46,628 nucleotides of DNA from Gnetum montanum. Its lineage: Eukaryota; Streptophyta; Gnetopsida; Gnetales; Gnetaceae. The position numbers were made by a program, and so were the translations under genes. Below the pieces are notes generated by a model that was given only the letters and a program-made list of their open reading frames with translations, was not told the DNA's origin and searched no databases. Positions 22,659 to 35,939 of the stretch are shown here, piece after piece. Within the stretch, counting starts at the first letter, position 1, and every line of letters begins with the position of its first letter. The stretch spans positions 78,542-125,169 of the forward strand of contig MNCI01035854.1 of the NCBI GenBank assembly GCA_015680685.1, in the 5' to 3' direction.

Positions 22659-23948
22659 ATGTCTCTCCCACAAGATTATAATAATGTCGTACTTAGTGAG
22701 GAAGTTCGTTGGATAACCAATGAATTATATGATGATGAAGATTGGAGTACACAACCTGAAGTGGGGGTTTCTTATAAACATGAACAAAGGCAACATCATC
22801 CCAACACACGAAAGCATCACTTACCCGATGACGATGAACCCCTATTGGCCACTACAAGTTTAACACAAATACAAGAGGCTGTTCGAATCTCACGTAGGCA
22901 TCGTAAAGAGAGTCGTCTACCCAGGCTCAATTTAAACAACTTTCCTAAATTTTCAGGAGGCTATGACTTAGATCCGCATCAACATTTACAAGCCTTCTAT
23001 GATGCCTAAGCATGGAACAACATTGGTAATGGTTGGAAAAAACTTAAGCTCTTCCCTATGATGCTCATTGACCAAGCAAAAGTATGCTATAGATCGTTAA
23101 AACCAAACTCAATACGACGTTGGTCAACAATGGTAGAAGTCTTTAACAAAAAATATCAAACCTACGCAAGAGTGTCAGCCTTGAGGAAACAAATCCAAGG
23201 ATGGAAACAAGCACAACATGAACCCTTGGACATGGCCTTAGAAAGATACTATGCACCATTAAACAACTGTTTGGGCCATGGGTTTTCCGAGGAAAGGCTA
23301 ATGGACCATATCATTGATGGGCTTCATGATGAAACAAGAGAGACCTTAGGAATGTATGTCCAAGGTCAACTATATGAACTACGAACTCATCAAGTCCAAG
23401 AGCTTATTAAGCGGGTAGCAAATGAAGGAGAAATGGCTAGATGGGAGAGTGTTGAAAAACATCAACAGGACCAAAATCTCAACTTAACAAAGGTCCATGA
23501 TCATAAAAATAAGAAATCAACCAATCACAAGGAGAAAGAATTATCTTTGCCAACACAACAAACATTAGAAGAAGCTGAGGCAAAGATCAATAAGATGTTG
23601 GAATGGACGTATCAAAAGTGTGGAGAATTTATCAACAATATTGGAGATAAAGTTTTGACAATCCAAGAAGCAGGACAAAACAATAGACAATCGGAAAGAA
23701 GGGATAAGGAAAATAAGAGCTCAACTGCTAATCATACGTATGAATGCAACATATGCCTGTACGATCACCCCAAGGGCCAATGCCCAATCTTGTCACATTT
23801 ACATGAGAATTGGAGAAATACGTTACATCCAAAGTTCGTACAAAGAGTTCAATTTTTATTTTCCAGTTTTTCATTTTTTCAACATTTTGTTTTATCTTTT
23901 GTGTTTTTATCCTTTTACGCTTTTGTAAGTAATCTCATCTACAAATAA
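22659..23948 (+). pseudogene. Gag of element 2 (one in-frame stop)
   Basis: The ATG at 22659 opens a 430-codon frame interrupted by a single TAA at 23007-23009; the second part continues in the same frame. After an acidic N-terminus comes the gag core: FPKFSGGYDLDPHQHLQAF, then MLIDQAKVCYRSLK, a WSTMVEVFNKKY motif, and a segment starting at LRKQIQGWKQAQHEPLDMAL. A lysine-rich region follows, then a single zinc-knuckle-like motif, CNICLYDHPKGQC (C-x2-C-x3-H-x4-C). The last ~35 residues become hydrophobic and phenylalanine-rich, probably read-through into non-coding DNA. The protein would form the particle and bind RNA. No protease is fused. Confidence 0.78.
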
Positions 23949-25503
23949 AACACTCGTGTGGATCATTGGTTGAGGTGTGTTCTATGTTATTAAGTCATGA
24001 GTGATCAATTACTTGGACAGTGAGCCCATTGCACCCACTCATCCACTCTACAAATAAGAGGTTCTGTTCAAGGGTACAGTGATATTCTTGAAATTCTAAA
24101 AACTTAAAATTAATTTGGGTGTTCATTGTACCTAGAATGAAGAAGGATGGACCAAGAAGGAATGATTAGGGTGTGACATCAAGGGGACTTGCGGATTCTC
24201 TTTGGTACGTCTGTGGAAGTTATCTTGCAACATGATTGTACTAAGATCCTTGTAGATCTAACGAAAAATGGAAGTAAGAGTAATCAAACGGGCACTCAAA
24301 AATCCAATGTTGTTCTAGGGGATCCCACTGGAAAGACATGCACCCATGCCTAAAGGTTGGCGGCTTCTCTGGATTCAGTATTCAAAAAAATGAGAGAAAA
24401 GAAAAAAGAAAAAGAAGTGCCATAAAATAAAAATCACTCCTCCCTTGAACAAAACGTCAAGTGATCATATGCCTTGTTGTTATGGTGCTCTCATAGTTGT
24501 TCATTATGGGATGAAACAATGCGATGTCACTAGTCAGAAGAGTGGACTTGGTCCTGATCTTGGAATGATGGGGTAATGACACCTTAATCATGCTTTACAC
24601 ATAGGATTCACTGTGCCTTGGGTCAGTTACCTCATGTCCCAATCTCTACGACCCCTTTCTATAATTCGTCTCACCTCACTGTTCGTGTAATTGTAGCTCG
24701 TGTCCCGTATAGCATAGAATTTTCATCTCATTCCGGTGATAATTACATGTGTGTGTTTTGTGGAGTTAGTGCAGATTACATTTAACCCTTCTAGTGCCCA
24801 CGAACACTTTAAGTGTGGTTACACAAGGGCATTATAGGTTGAAACTTGCTTTGGGGAGGACCCACTTGTGTAATTTTTTTGTGATCTTCACTTATCCTAT
24901 AGCGCGCACACACCATTTTTCACCCTCAGCTTATTATTTATAACATCCTTTCCTTACTATTACCCCTCTAAATTTCAATGTTCCCATGTACCATTACATT
25001 CCATTTTTCTTAACCACTCAAGTTTTTATTGATAAAATCCACACCGTCATCATTAATTGTGCCTCTGGAAGTAATGAAATTGCCCTAGAACCCTTAATAA
25101 TAGCCAATGTCCTCAATTTATAATGTTAATTTCGAAAAAATCCTTTAAAAATTTAGTATTTTTGGTGTGCTTCATGTCACTAGGAATGTGATATCACATA
25201 CGCGATGTACCGTATGCAATATCACATACGCGACTACACCTCCACCCNTAAACAGGTACCCCCCGCAACACTTAGCATCATTTTTGCCATTCACATGGGG
25301 GATTTTTTGAATTTTTTCTCTACGACTTGCAATTGAGTGACCCTTGCCTTTCTCACTATATCTCGCTCATTGGTACTCTGATTTTAATTCCGTTTGAACC
25401 TGCTTGAACCTCGAGTGTTCAGCTTAGTCGTGGGGGAGGGACACTTGCCGAAAAGTGCCTAATTTTTTTGAAATTTATCATCGCCCAAATGACATCATTT
25501 AGG
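23949..25503 (+). other. Non-coding middle of element 2
   Basis: No conserved frame is seen where protease and polymerase would lie in an autonomous element. A GTGATATCAC palindrome and related ATATCACATACGCG pieces (25188-25235) echo the U3 array. One undetermined base (N) is at 25248. Confidence 0.5.
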
Positions 25504-25725
25504 GTAAGTAACTCTAACACTTAGAATAATTGTGCCTAAGAATCATTTAATCCCTAGGTATACCGAAAAACTAAAATAGAAACCACCTAAGTCACAGGAC
25601 TCATCATTACAAAATTTCAAGCAAGATCACATGGAGATAAAATAAGATCATTAATTAAGGCAAGCAGTAAGGTATAACTTGATCCCAAAAACAACCTTAC
25701 TAACGCTTGACCCATGTGATTGCAG
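25504..25725 (+). other. Possible intron before ORF2 of element 2
   Basis: A donor-like AGG|GTAAGT at 25504 and an acceptor TTGATTGCAG ending at 25725 flank 222 nt. A CTAAC branch-like sequence lies about 23 nt before the acceptor. The ORF2 ATG starts at the next base. Splicing is a known way to express downstream frames in some plant LTR elements; here it is only predicted. Confidence 0.35.
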
Positions 25726-28514
25726 ATGGCCTCGAAACGTGGACAACAAGAAGGTCCTACCCAAGGTGGAAGCAAACGATCTCGGAGAGGTGGAAGATGA
25801 GGCCCTACCAGAAAACATGTAGAATAGGAGGAGCAATCATTCAATATTCATCAAGACAAACCTCCTACCGGACGGTCTGAGTAAGCATAAGGAGGAGCTG
25901 CTGCAGCACCTGAACCAGGACAACAACTCACGTTGCCCCAAGATTATGCTCAGGTCATCCATGAGAAGTCCAGATTCACTGTGGTGATTGTGGAATTGAA
26001 CTTTAAATCATTTTTAGAGTTCGCTCCTGAGGCCATTAGGGATTAGCTCAAAGGGTCTCCCTTATGGCCTATTCTCTCTGAAAGCGATGCCTGGTACCTA
26101 GGAGAGACATACCAATTTTGGCACACTAAGGAGCAAGGCACCACTGTTAACATTTGTGGTGTAATAGTTGACTTCTCTACGTAGGCCATTTCAGAAGTGT
26201 TAAACCTTCCAAATACAGGGCCCAAGGTTGCTCAGTTATCCACCCATTCAAACCCCGATGTGTGGAAGGATTGGTTGGAGAAGGCTTATGGCAGAGATAA
26301 AAAATTTGGTGAATTAATGACAAAAGAGAGGGTTTACTTCAAAATTGGAACATATCACCTCTTCCCCACAAAAGGCTTGAATCGAATATCAACGTATGCA
26401 GCTAGAGGATGTGCAATGTTGATAGAAAAGGTTAACGCTAACCTATCCCATCTATATTTGACGAAGATCCTGAGGCAGTTCGAAGAACGAAAGACAGGGA
26501 AGATGGCATTGCCTTTCCCTTGTCTTATCATAAAGCTTTGCCAATGTGCTGGTATTTGGGGATACACCAATGATGTCCTCTGAAAAGCCCAAACTGCTTC
26601 GTATGCTAAATTGCTAAAGGCGCTACCTCCAAGGAAAAGCACTGGTAAAGAGCAGGGACCAGAACAAGAAGAAAAATAGATGGCTTGACCAATTGCAACC
26701 CAACTTGCAGGACCCAGTCAACCTCCAGCCACAGATCCTAGCCAATAACAAGAAGTAGGGCCTAGCATAGGCCAAGATCAGCCGCCACTACCACAAGACT
26801 ACAGACCATCGATGAGCCATCTTTGGGCCATCGTTGAGACGGTCAGTTAGGGAAGATGTGATGACACAAACCTCTTCTGCGTCATTGAGGATGCCATGTA
26901 GCCTATGGTTTCATTGGATTGCACAAGGGGGGAGGTATCTATTCAAATAGGAGGAGGGGAAAGTAGATGGTCACAATAGATCTCAGGGAACATGGCATCT
27001 TTCCAGGTGTAGTTAGAGACTGGTGAAGGGGCCACTATGGTGTTCATGCAACACCAGAATGTCGTGGGAGCTATAGAAGTGGTCATGGACCACATCAAAG
27101 AATCCTTCAATGTGCCTATTGTACCACTATCAGATCTCTCAGGAGCACGCAATGCTCAAACCTTAGTTGGAACCTCAATGACTCCTGTGGAATATGAGGA
27201 TGTGCTTGATCGATTAGTTCAAACAGGGCAAGTAATGACATCCCTGTTTGACATCCCTCAAGATGTTACAACACTTCAATCAAACCTCATTTCCACAAAA
27301 GGGAAGCTGGTCTTATCTGAAGTAAGGGTCGAGCATGCTGAAGCTGAAGTGCAGAAATTACAAGAACAGCTCGTGGCCTTACAAGCAGCACAACGGGACC
27401 CTCTGCAATTTGTTCCCGTAGACCAGTTGGATAACTTTAGAATAGAGCAACTAATAAAATTGATAGTAGAGAATAAAAGGGTGGCATATGAAAAGGAGAA
27501 GGTTGTTTGGGATGCCTCCGTAGCATAGGCGCAAACTCATGCACATCTTAAGGCACTCAAGGCCTTAGAAGAAGAAAACAAGTAGTTGGTTGCAGACAAC
27601 CTTCTGTTAACCCCTGTAGAAAAGCAAAAGAATGTTCTCGATGAACACTTTCATCAATTATGAGAGCAATTTATCCAGGTCAACCGAAATGTAAGCTGTT
27701 TAGCCAGAGAAAATCGAACCCTCTCGATGGAGGAGGTACGCATCATTTGTCAAAAATCAACAATTAAGATAAGCGTGTGGTAGAATGAGGCTAAACGACA
27801 TGAAAAGCTAAAGGAGCACTTCCGAGATCAGGTGGGAATGTACAAAAAAATTTTGGAAAAGGAGATCCATATGGCCAAGGCCCAAATCAACACTATCAGT
27901 GCTCAACACACTGATGGTAGGCCATATTGGACACATACGCCTTCGCCCACCAAGCGGAAGTTAAGAACCGGGACCTACAAATTCAAGATCTAATAGAGTA
28001 CATGGAATTGGAAAATCTAAGATATGCCAACCTTGCCATGTTAACAGTAGGGTGCCCGAGGTCAGAGCTTGAGAAGCATGTAGCAACCACCCACATCAAA
28101 TACGAAGCAGAATTTACAGAATGCAAGAAGCTGTTGGACAAATTGGATGTTGCAAATTCTAAACTCGAGGTGGTGAAAGTTAGCTACCAAGGACAGAAAG
28201 ATGTCACAATCGACTTGGCTTGACAGCTAACAGACCTTCACGAATACAAAGATAAATCCAGATCCTATGAGGAGGAACGACGGGTGTTCACGGTGTGGTA
28301 TGTCAAAGCCAACCAAATGTTCCCGCAACTACCCTATCCATGGGAAGTGCCGACTTCATCAAATGTTAGACCATTAGCATGGACGACACATGACCCTCGA
28401 ACTGAAGAGGAGAAGCTTTAGGCCATACTTCAACGCCATCAAGCTTCAAAGCCTCAAGCACATGACAAAGGGAAAGTGCCAATGGAGGAGCTACCACCAC
28501 TAGGAACTACATGA
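25726..28514 (+). pseudogene. ORF2 of element 2: PF20167-like plant transposon protein plus coiled coil (broken)
   Basis: The frame opens MASKRGQQEG with a basic, glycine-rich start. At about 25990-26580 it has the layout of the putative plant transposon protein domain: an ISEVLNLP motif, a DVWKDWLEKAYG segment, YHLFPTKGLNRIS, then ALPFPCLIIKLCQCAGI. After a proline- and glutamine-rich linker, 27037-28400 is rich in Leu, Glu, Gln and Lys with heptad-like spacing (EVQKLQEQLVALQAAQRD), so probably coiled coil. There are at least a dozen stops, many of them TAG or TGA where CAG or TGG would fit, and a frame change between about 27540 and 27927. The function of this domain is unknown; in plants it occurs in repetitive elements. 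Family assignment rests on motif layout recalled from memory. Confidence 0.62.
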
Positions 28515-28987
28515 GTTCCAAATTTTTGTAGTTGTAGCACTTTTCTGTGGTGTGTCTTTCTGTAGTTGAAGATGTTGAAAGATCTTCTTCATAGCAAAAG
28601 GCCAAAGTCAAATATGTGGGCATTCCAAGCAACGTCGAGGAGTATGTTGGAGGACTTGATACTACTAAGTTTTCTATTTATTTTATTTTTCACTTCTTTA
28701 TATTTTTTTCAATGTGCAAAGAAGAAGTTTTTCCATGGAAAAGTTTTGGATTGGATGTAGTGAAATTTGATTTTCACGTATCTCATGGCAAAATAAAGGT
28801 TGCAGATGTAATTCAAATATGGCATTGGATAGATGCAACAAGGCATTCAAGTTAGTGATTTTATATATTTTTGTGGGTTCCATGGATTTTCATTAGGTGG
28901 GGTGAAAAAATATATATTTTAGGATATATGGTCAAATTAGAATTTTATAATGTAGTATTGTTTAGCATGTACCCCTAACTTGGAGTT

Positions 28988-29173
28988 TTGAAACAAAGAA
29001 TTAAGCTAACACTTCATTACTTTAAGGATGTTTTGAGTCATAGACATATAGCAAAGCTACTAAAGGAACATAGAGAAAAGACTCATATTCATATGAATAC
29101 TTATATAAGAGATCTCATTAAGGACTTCAAGCAACCTAGAAATTATGCAAGGATTTTTAACATTGAAATATGA
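28988..29173 (+). CDS. 61-residue basic open frame, copy B (unrecognised)
   Basis: Base-for-base identical to the frame at 10358-10543, inside the identical tract 28841-29288. Function unknown. See the matching entry for its composition. Confidence 0.2.
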   Translation: MKQRIKLTLHYFKDVLSHRHIAKLLKEHREKTHIHMNTYIRDLIKDFKQPRNYARIFNIEI

Positions 29174-30400
29174 AGGTGCTTGAAATGTGAATGGTATGTC
29201 AATGATATAATTAATTGAGTTATTTTTTATTAGTGTAATGGAAGTTTCTAGGCTAGGTGCATTCGAGAATTCTTATTTTAAATAAGTTTTTTTCCTTCAC
29301 CCTCAAACACAAATGGAGGAGTGAATAAGAACATCTTTTTAGTGTTTCAAACTCTAACATTTATATGTATCAACTTTACATTGTTAAAATAATAAAAGAG
29401 TCATGGTTATTTTGTTTATATAATTTTTGTAAAATATCATGATATTAACTATATGTGCTAAGGTATACTTATAGTCAATTTGATTACATATAAAGGATTT
29501 ATAAATAAGAGGTTTCTTATTCAATTTGTGTTTAAGTTATTGGTATATTATGTTTTTCCAATGGATTTTTCTTGGCAAACCTATTTTCTCTATAATTCCC
29601 TTATGCAAGATTCTAAATTACTTCTAACTTCTTTAATCAATGTTGAAATTTATATATGCAAAAATTTCTATGGATTCTCAAAATGCAAATTTAGAGGCTA
29701 GGGGGCAAAAATCTATAGATTGTGTCTAAGGTTGATAAATTGATTCCCATGTCTTTATCAACATTTAAGGAAAATATTTATTGTAATGTATCTTTGAAAT
29801 TATTGAGTAATCAAGGAAAAACTGATGACACCTTCTGCTACATGATCAGAAACCATTGTCATGGTACTTGACATGACATGACTTACCTCTACTACTTTTG
29901 TCGTTGTGTTTCTTTAAAGCTCAGACACCATGATCCTCTCTTCTTTGTCTTCTCCTTCTTTGGCGTATTCTCAACTTCCTCCTTTCTGCAACAATGAAAC
30001 AAAGGGGTTTTAATTAGCCACGGGCATCACAAAAAATACCTAGCTTCTATTATTTTTGGTGTTGATGTTAGTGGTGGAAAAGTCACAGGAAATAAACATG
30101 AAGAGCGATTCTTTGCAGAGTTTCTTAGTCAAATGCATTGGCCATCCCAGGTCCTACGATTTGTTGAAGCCAGTGTGCTCGTGGTCTAGAATAGATTTCA
30201 GCATATTTTGTTTTGGTTCTAGTTCTAGAATGGACTTTGCCAAATAAAATATCACCACTACGTCACTTTATGACATTGTATCAGCAAGCATGGCTAGTGA
30301 TGATATTATCAAGTTTTTAAGATCGCTATCCAAGACTGTATTGCATGAAACTGATAGAGGAATTTTCCATTTCTAGTGTTTAGAAATTTTCTTCTAGGAA

Positions 30401-31135
30401 TTTTTTATCATTCTACTTTCTATAATAGTTTGTATTCAATATTATCAATGTGGCATGTAATCAATACACACTTAGCTTCTCACCTTATTACAACACAAAA
30501 AATAGAGTATTGTAAATATTAACTTTAATTCAAAAACTTCCTATCTACTAATCTTTACTTCTATTTTAAATATTTTCTTATTGGACAATGTATTTTCACC
30601 TATTAGTATAACAAAAAAGAAGAGTACTACAGATATTGTATTTAATTAAGAAACTTTGTATCTCCTTCTCTCTACTTCTATTCTAAATGTTTTCTCATTA
30701 GACAATGCTTTTTCGTCTCTCTTCCCCACATGTTAATGTTACTTTTATCATAGAATATTCAGGGCCTTTTTGATAGGTCTTGATCTCAATGTTAGTTTTA
30801 TCATAGAATGTTTAGGGCCTTTTTTATAGGTCTCGAGCAAAGACCGTTGGGAATTATCTTTCAAATTGACATTTATCCTTAGATTTTTTAAAAAAATCAA
30901 TATTTATCTCTAGGTTTTCTTTTCCTACAAGAGATTAAGATTTTAGTACTTTATATTAATTTTGTTGGTAAAAAAACTACATTATTAGTATTATTTGCTC
31001 CTCATGAAGCCGATAAAGGAGGTGTTGCTATTTTAGCTAATAAAAATTAAACTAAAAATGTTTTGAATATTTCAACTTTGGTTTTGACAACCTTAGGTGA
31101 GTTACTGGAATTATTTATCATAGTGAAAAAAGGGG
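30401..31135 (+). repeat. First internal repeat of copy B
   Basis: Counterpart of 11781-12513. The distance to its partner repeat is about 1 kb instead of 1.9 kb, because the block at 12536-13470 is missing here. Confidence 0.75.
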
Positions 31136-31358
31136 CTTTGGACTATCTCTCTATTACATATACATGCAATTTAGTTAATTTGAAACTTTTTTCTTAAGCC
31201 CTTTTAGTTGTTGCTACTATTTGTGTTTCTCATTAACATTGCATTACTCCAACTCAATTCTTTTGAACATTTTAATATTGTTCAAAGCATTTACTATTCA
31301 TTTTTAAATACATATTATTTAAACAAATAATTAAGTTGTTCTTTTAGACTACAAGCAT

Positions 31359-32104
31359 TTTTTATCATTCTACTTTATATAATACTTTGCATTTAATATT
31401 ATCAATGTGGCATTTAATTAATACACACTTAACTTCTCACCTTATTACAACACAAAAAGCAAAGCAATGTAAATACTAACATGAACTCAAAAACTTCCTA
31501 TCTACTTCTCTATTTACTTTTATTTTAAATGTTTATTGGATAATTTTTTTTCACCTATTAGTGTAACAAAAAAGAAGAGTACTACATATACTATCTTTAA
31601 TTTAGAAACTTTGTATCTCCTTCTCTCTGCTTCTATTCCAAATGTTTTCTCATTAGACAACTCTTTTTCATCTCTCCTCCCCACATGTTAATGTTACTTT
31701 TATCATGGAATGTTTAGGGCCTTTTTGATAGATCTTGATCTCCATGTTACTTTTATCATGGAATGTTTAAGGCCTTTCTTATAGGTCTTGATCAAAGACT
31801 ATTGGGGAGTATCTTTCAAATTGACATTTATCTTTAGATCTTTTTTAGAAATCAACCTTTGTCTCCAAGTTTTCATTTCCTATGAGAGATTAAGATTTCA
31901 ATACTTAATATTAGTTTTGTTGGTAAATACATTTTTAAAAACTACATTGTTATTATTATTATTTGCTCGTCAAGAAGCTAATAAAGGAGGTGTTGTTATT
32001 TTAGTTAATAAAAATTAAACTAAAAATGTTTTAAAGCTTTAAATTTTGGTTTTGACAACCTTAGGTGAGTTACTCGAATTATTTATTATAGTGAAAAAGG
32101 GGGC
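31359..32104 (+). repeat. Second internal repeat of copy B
   Basis: Counterpart of 13676-14419, continuous with the LINE remnant downstream. Confidence 0.75.
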
Positions 32105-33780
32105 AAAGTTAGAAATTATGCTAGATGAGTTGGAAAGCTATTTGTTAAGCAAAATCATCAAGTTGAAGAAGAACTTGCAAAATTTGTCAAGAAAAGCTTA
32201 TTATACTAAACAATGCTGGGATGCATTTGATCCTAAAAGTGCTCTCGCTAAAAATTGCATGTCATAGTGAAAAATTAAATATGAACTTTGTAACAAGTTT
32301 TAAAAATTTATCAAAGGAAAGGGTCAAGTACCTAACTAAAATTGTTTTATATAAATGATTCCATCACTATAGATCTTGGGATTATGAATAGTCTTTTAAT
32401 AAATTATTTTTCTTCTAAAGGTTTTGCAAGGAAACCTTCAAGGTATCTAATACACATATTCCTCATCTTATAACAAAAGTGCATCAAATTATTTTTAAAG
32501 CATAAATTATAATGGATGAAATCAAAGCAAAAAATTTTAATTTAATAGATAGTAAAGCTCTAGGATTTGACGGTTTTCTAATTGAATTTTTTAAGAAACA
32601 TTGAAACTTTGTTGAAGGTAATCTCCTTCATATTTTTAAGTATTTATTCAAAAAGCTTCTCTTGATAAAAATATCTTCAAGGCCTACTCCTGTTACGAAA
32701 TTTTAGCAAAATACATGGTTTGCAGGATTCAAAAGGTTATAAAAAATATTATTAGACCTAAGTAGACAAGTTTTGTTAAAGGTAGACATATCTTAAATAT
32801 TATTATTATAGTGGTTTGGGAGGGAACGTAGTGAGCTTTGATACTAACTAGAACATTACTTTTATTAAGTTAAATTATGTTAAAGCTTATGACAGGACTG
32901 AATGAAATTTGGTGTTTGCCTTATTTAAACCCTTCTTAATGATGCTAATGCTTAAGTTGCTACAAATTTTTAGTCAAGTTCCTCCTTTCTCTTCGAGGTT
33001 AGTTCATCAAAGTTATTCTCTTGCTCCCTCTATTTTTATAATTGTTGTAAACTTTTTTTTATATAATTTGCATTATGATCTCCAATGGAATATCGTTAAG
33101 GAAATTTCAATTGATAATTAAGGTATGCAATTACTTAATGTGCACTTTGCAAATGATTTTTTTATAATTAACAATTCTATGTAACATATCAATACTTCAT
33201 TAGCTTAAGTGGAGCAATACTACATGTTATTTGACTACCATATCAATTAGCAAAAACTTGTTATATATTATAATGACAATATTGATAAGTGGGTCATTGT
33301 TAGCCTTAAAAAAAATCTTATTAAACAATTTTATTTTCAAAATTTCAAGAATACCTTTTTCTTTTGAGCCTAATTTAAATATTATATAAAATTATGTGGT
33401 TGATAAAATTGAAAAGAAGCTTTATAAATAGATATTAAAAAAATCTATTCCTACGAATAAAGTTTTAGTTATTAAGCAAATGTTTCAATCTACTAATGTT
33501 TATTACTCCTGTTGTTGGGCTCCTTCAAAAACATCTTATGATAGAATTGATCATATTATCCATTCGTTATCATGGTATATTAAGCAATATAGAAAAGACT
33601 TTCCTAGAGTTTCTTGATATATTTGCACTAGTAGCAAGAAAGATGGAGGACTTGGCCTCACTAATTGTTATAACTAAGGTATTAGTGTCTCAACGAAATG
33701 GATTGCAAAGTGCATTCATGGAAATAATGTTTGGATGCTTTTTTTAAGAAACATACTCATGCAAGGAAAAGGTAGAAAAA
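31686..33780 (+). pseudogene. L1-type LINE ORF2 remnant, copy B
   Basis: The same order of fragments as in copy A: endonuclease start near 31694, DEIKAKNFNLIDSKALGFDG near 32513, KLNYVKAYDRTE with a following stop near 32866, FANDFF near 33145, and the CWAPSKTSYDRIDHIIH stretch near 33510. It shares the disabling changes of copy A (the same missing tryptophan codon and the N in FAND), so the LINE was dead before duplication. KLN here replaces KLD. Confidence 0.8.
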
Positions 33781-35094
33781 TAATAATAGTTAGTCCCTTT
33801 TCTTCTTTTACACTTAGTTGTCATGTACCATAAGCTTAGTAAACTTTCCCTTTTTTATACTGCCTTATTTTTATTTTGACCTCTTTTTCTCTCTAGATTA
33901 GTTAGAAACTAAAGCTTGAGTTCAAATCATTTTACAAAATAACAAATTTGTACAAGAGCCATTGAAAAAGTTGCTTATATGATTTATTTTTACTCCTCAC
34001 ATGGCTGTTTGGTGAATTTGTAAAGTTTATCTTTATTTTTTGTAAAAAAAATGTAACATTTGTCCAATAAATACTCTAAGTTAGACCTGCTAAAGCTTCG
34101 ATACCAATTTCAATTTCATTAATTAAAATGTGATTTATGCTTTCATAAGGAGAATCTTGATGATAATACTGGTTGAAACGTATAATTTAAATATTTTATT
34201 ATTTTTTAATTCAGGCTCAGCAAATTGCCAGATCCTCGCATACCCAAAAACGTTTTGAGTTTTGCACCGCAGATCCTGGATTTCTCGGACTAATTTGATG
34301 CATAGATTCCAACGGAATCATGAATCCTCCTGAGTGTACCTTATGGATTGGAATTTGCCATAACCAGTTAGAGAGAGAAAGTCGATTAATAGGGGGTAGG
34401 GTCTTTCCGACCGGTAAAAACCGGTCACAGAAGGGATCATAACAGCAGTTTTTTAAACAAACACAAATGCAAAACGGATATTCATACTGAAATTTGAAGC
34501 GATTTGAGGGAGATACGTTAGGCAAACAAAAACTTTAACACTAATGGCTGTGAATCGTTAAAAAATGATAAAATCGTAAAAAACGTCCTACTAAAGTTTA
34601 AAATGATTTCTAAGATAACTTCTCATAAGGATTCAACAACATGGAATGAGGAAAAGGTTACAGCACGACGACGACGACGCAACCAATGGTTGCAACAAAA
34701 ATCATAAGTTACGTCGTTTACTATAAACCAGCTGGTAACAACAAACACAGAAAGGAATGAATGCCGAAAACAATAATTACGAAGGATTTAATAAATAAAT
34801 TTGTGCACGTTTGCAATACCGCAGCAACAACATTATATGAAAAAATTAACGACTCAATGCGATCGTCTCCAGAGCATAAGGGTATGAAAAATTGGGTGAC
34901 AAGCCCTGTGCTTTGATTTTCATAAAAATATAAAATGGCATAAAGCTTTATTACATTTTTACAGGACTTGGAGACCATTTTTATGAAAAATACAAAAGAT
35001 AGTAAATTATAATCAAGGAAGCATAAGAAACAAATTATATCTATATATATTTTACTGTGACATTATAACACTGCTTCATCATCATCATGGAAAA

Positions 35095-35299
35095 ACGCCT
35101 GCAACCAACGCTTCGTCTTCCGAATCCACCTCAACAAACAAACAGAGCAGCCTCACCATAAATAAAAAACACCCTCCCTCTCTCATCAACATCATCCTGC
35201 AAACAAATGCAAGCCTGAAACGCTTAATCTTCCAAATCCACCCCACAAACAGAAGAAGAGCAGCCCCAGCATAAATAAAAACACCCTCCCTCACAACCC
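35095..35299. repeat. ~112-bp tandem duplication
   Basis: Two imperfect units share GCTT..TCTTCC.AATCCACC, then AGAGCAGCC, then CATAAATAAAAA.CACCCTCCCTC. The spacing of GCTTCGTCTTCC and GCTTAATCTTCC is 112 bp. Confidence 0.75.
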
Positions 35300-35939
35300 T
35301 GCAATAATAATAATAATAATGTCATCCAACTTTTTATCGTGTTTTGAACAGTTGGGGTGTTTTTTAGATTATTTCTTCCTTGTGGGTATGTTCCTGATCA
35401 TGGATTGTGCTGGGAACATGCACATGATGATGATGATGATGCTCCCGTAGAGTGGAGTAATATATATTACGATTCAATCGGGCTTTGGCTTTTTGTATCT
35501 GCATTTTTGCATGGGTTTTAATGTTTGTCGATTCGTTTTTGCTTTTTTTTTTTTTCTAATTTTGGGGAAATTATGTGAATGAACGTGAGCACCCTGTGGC
35601 ATATAATGTGTGTTATGATTTTATCGTTTCCGAAATTTGAGTGCTTACGATGCTTCCGTAGCTTTACAGACGCAAAGGGTGGATTGGATGTGGATGTATG
35701 TTAGCAGTGGCAGTATTTGTTCTTATTTTAACTTCGTGTTTTGAAACACTGCACTGCACGTCACAACTGTATGTCATACTGTCTCAACATCTCTGAAATT
35801 TTACAAAATTTTCCTGTGCTTAGTAAATTTCGTAAATAATATGAGTGTGTGACCTTACAAAATCTTAAATCTTTCTTTGGTGGGTAAATTGAATTCATTT
35901 TCTTCAGCAATTTCAGTAAAAGGATTTCTGCTTAGAGGC

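Larger units (their letters stand above)
21662..28563 (+). mobile_element. Truncated LTR retrotransposon with gag and a PF20167-like ORF (element 2)
   Basis: A TG...CA LTR (21662-22530) is followed by a tRNA-Asp-type primer site, a gag frame, 1.8 kb without coding, a possible intron, and a second long frame that ends at 28514. No protease, reverse transcriptase or integrase was found. The sequence stops matching anything element-like at 28563, where copy B begins, and no 3' LTR precedes that point. The element is therefore a 5' fragment or a non-autonomous element that lost its right end. Confidence 0.75.
28564..34660 (+). repeat. Copy B of the segmental duplication
   Basis: Partner of 9928-18638. 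It is shorter because of ~935-bp and ~600-bp gaps relative to copy A, and it lacks the solo LTR. The left edge abuts the end of element 2 ORF2. The right edge lies near an ACG microsatellite (34665-34679), 3.3 kb from the 3' end of the host gene. Confidence 0.9.

Noticed and set aside
25188-25235. Start of a 3' LTR of element 2
   Set aside because: Only the palindrome motif recurs; the TGATG start and the collinear LTR landmarks are absent, and ORF2 lies beyond it.
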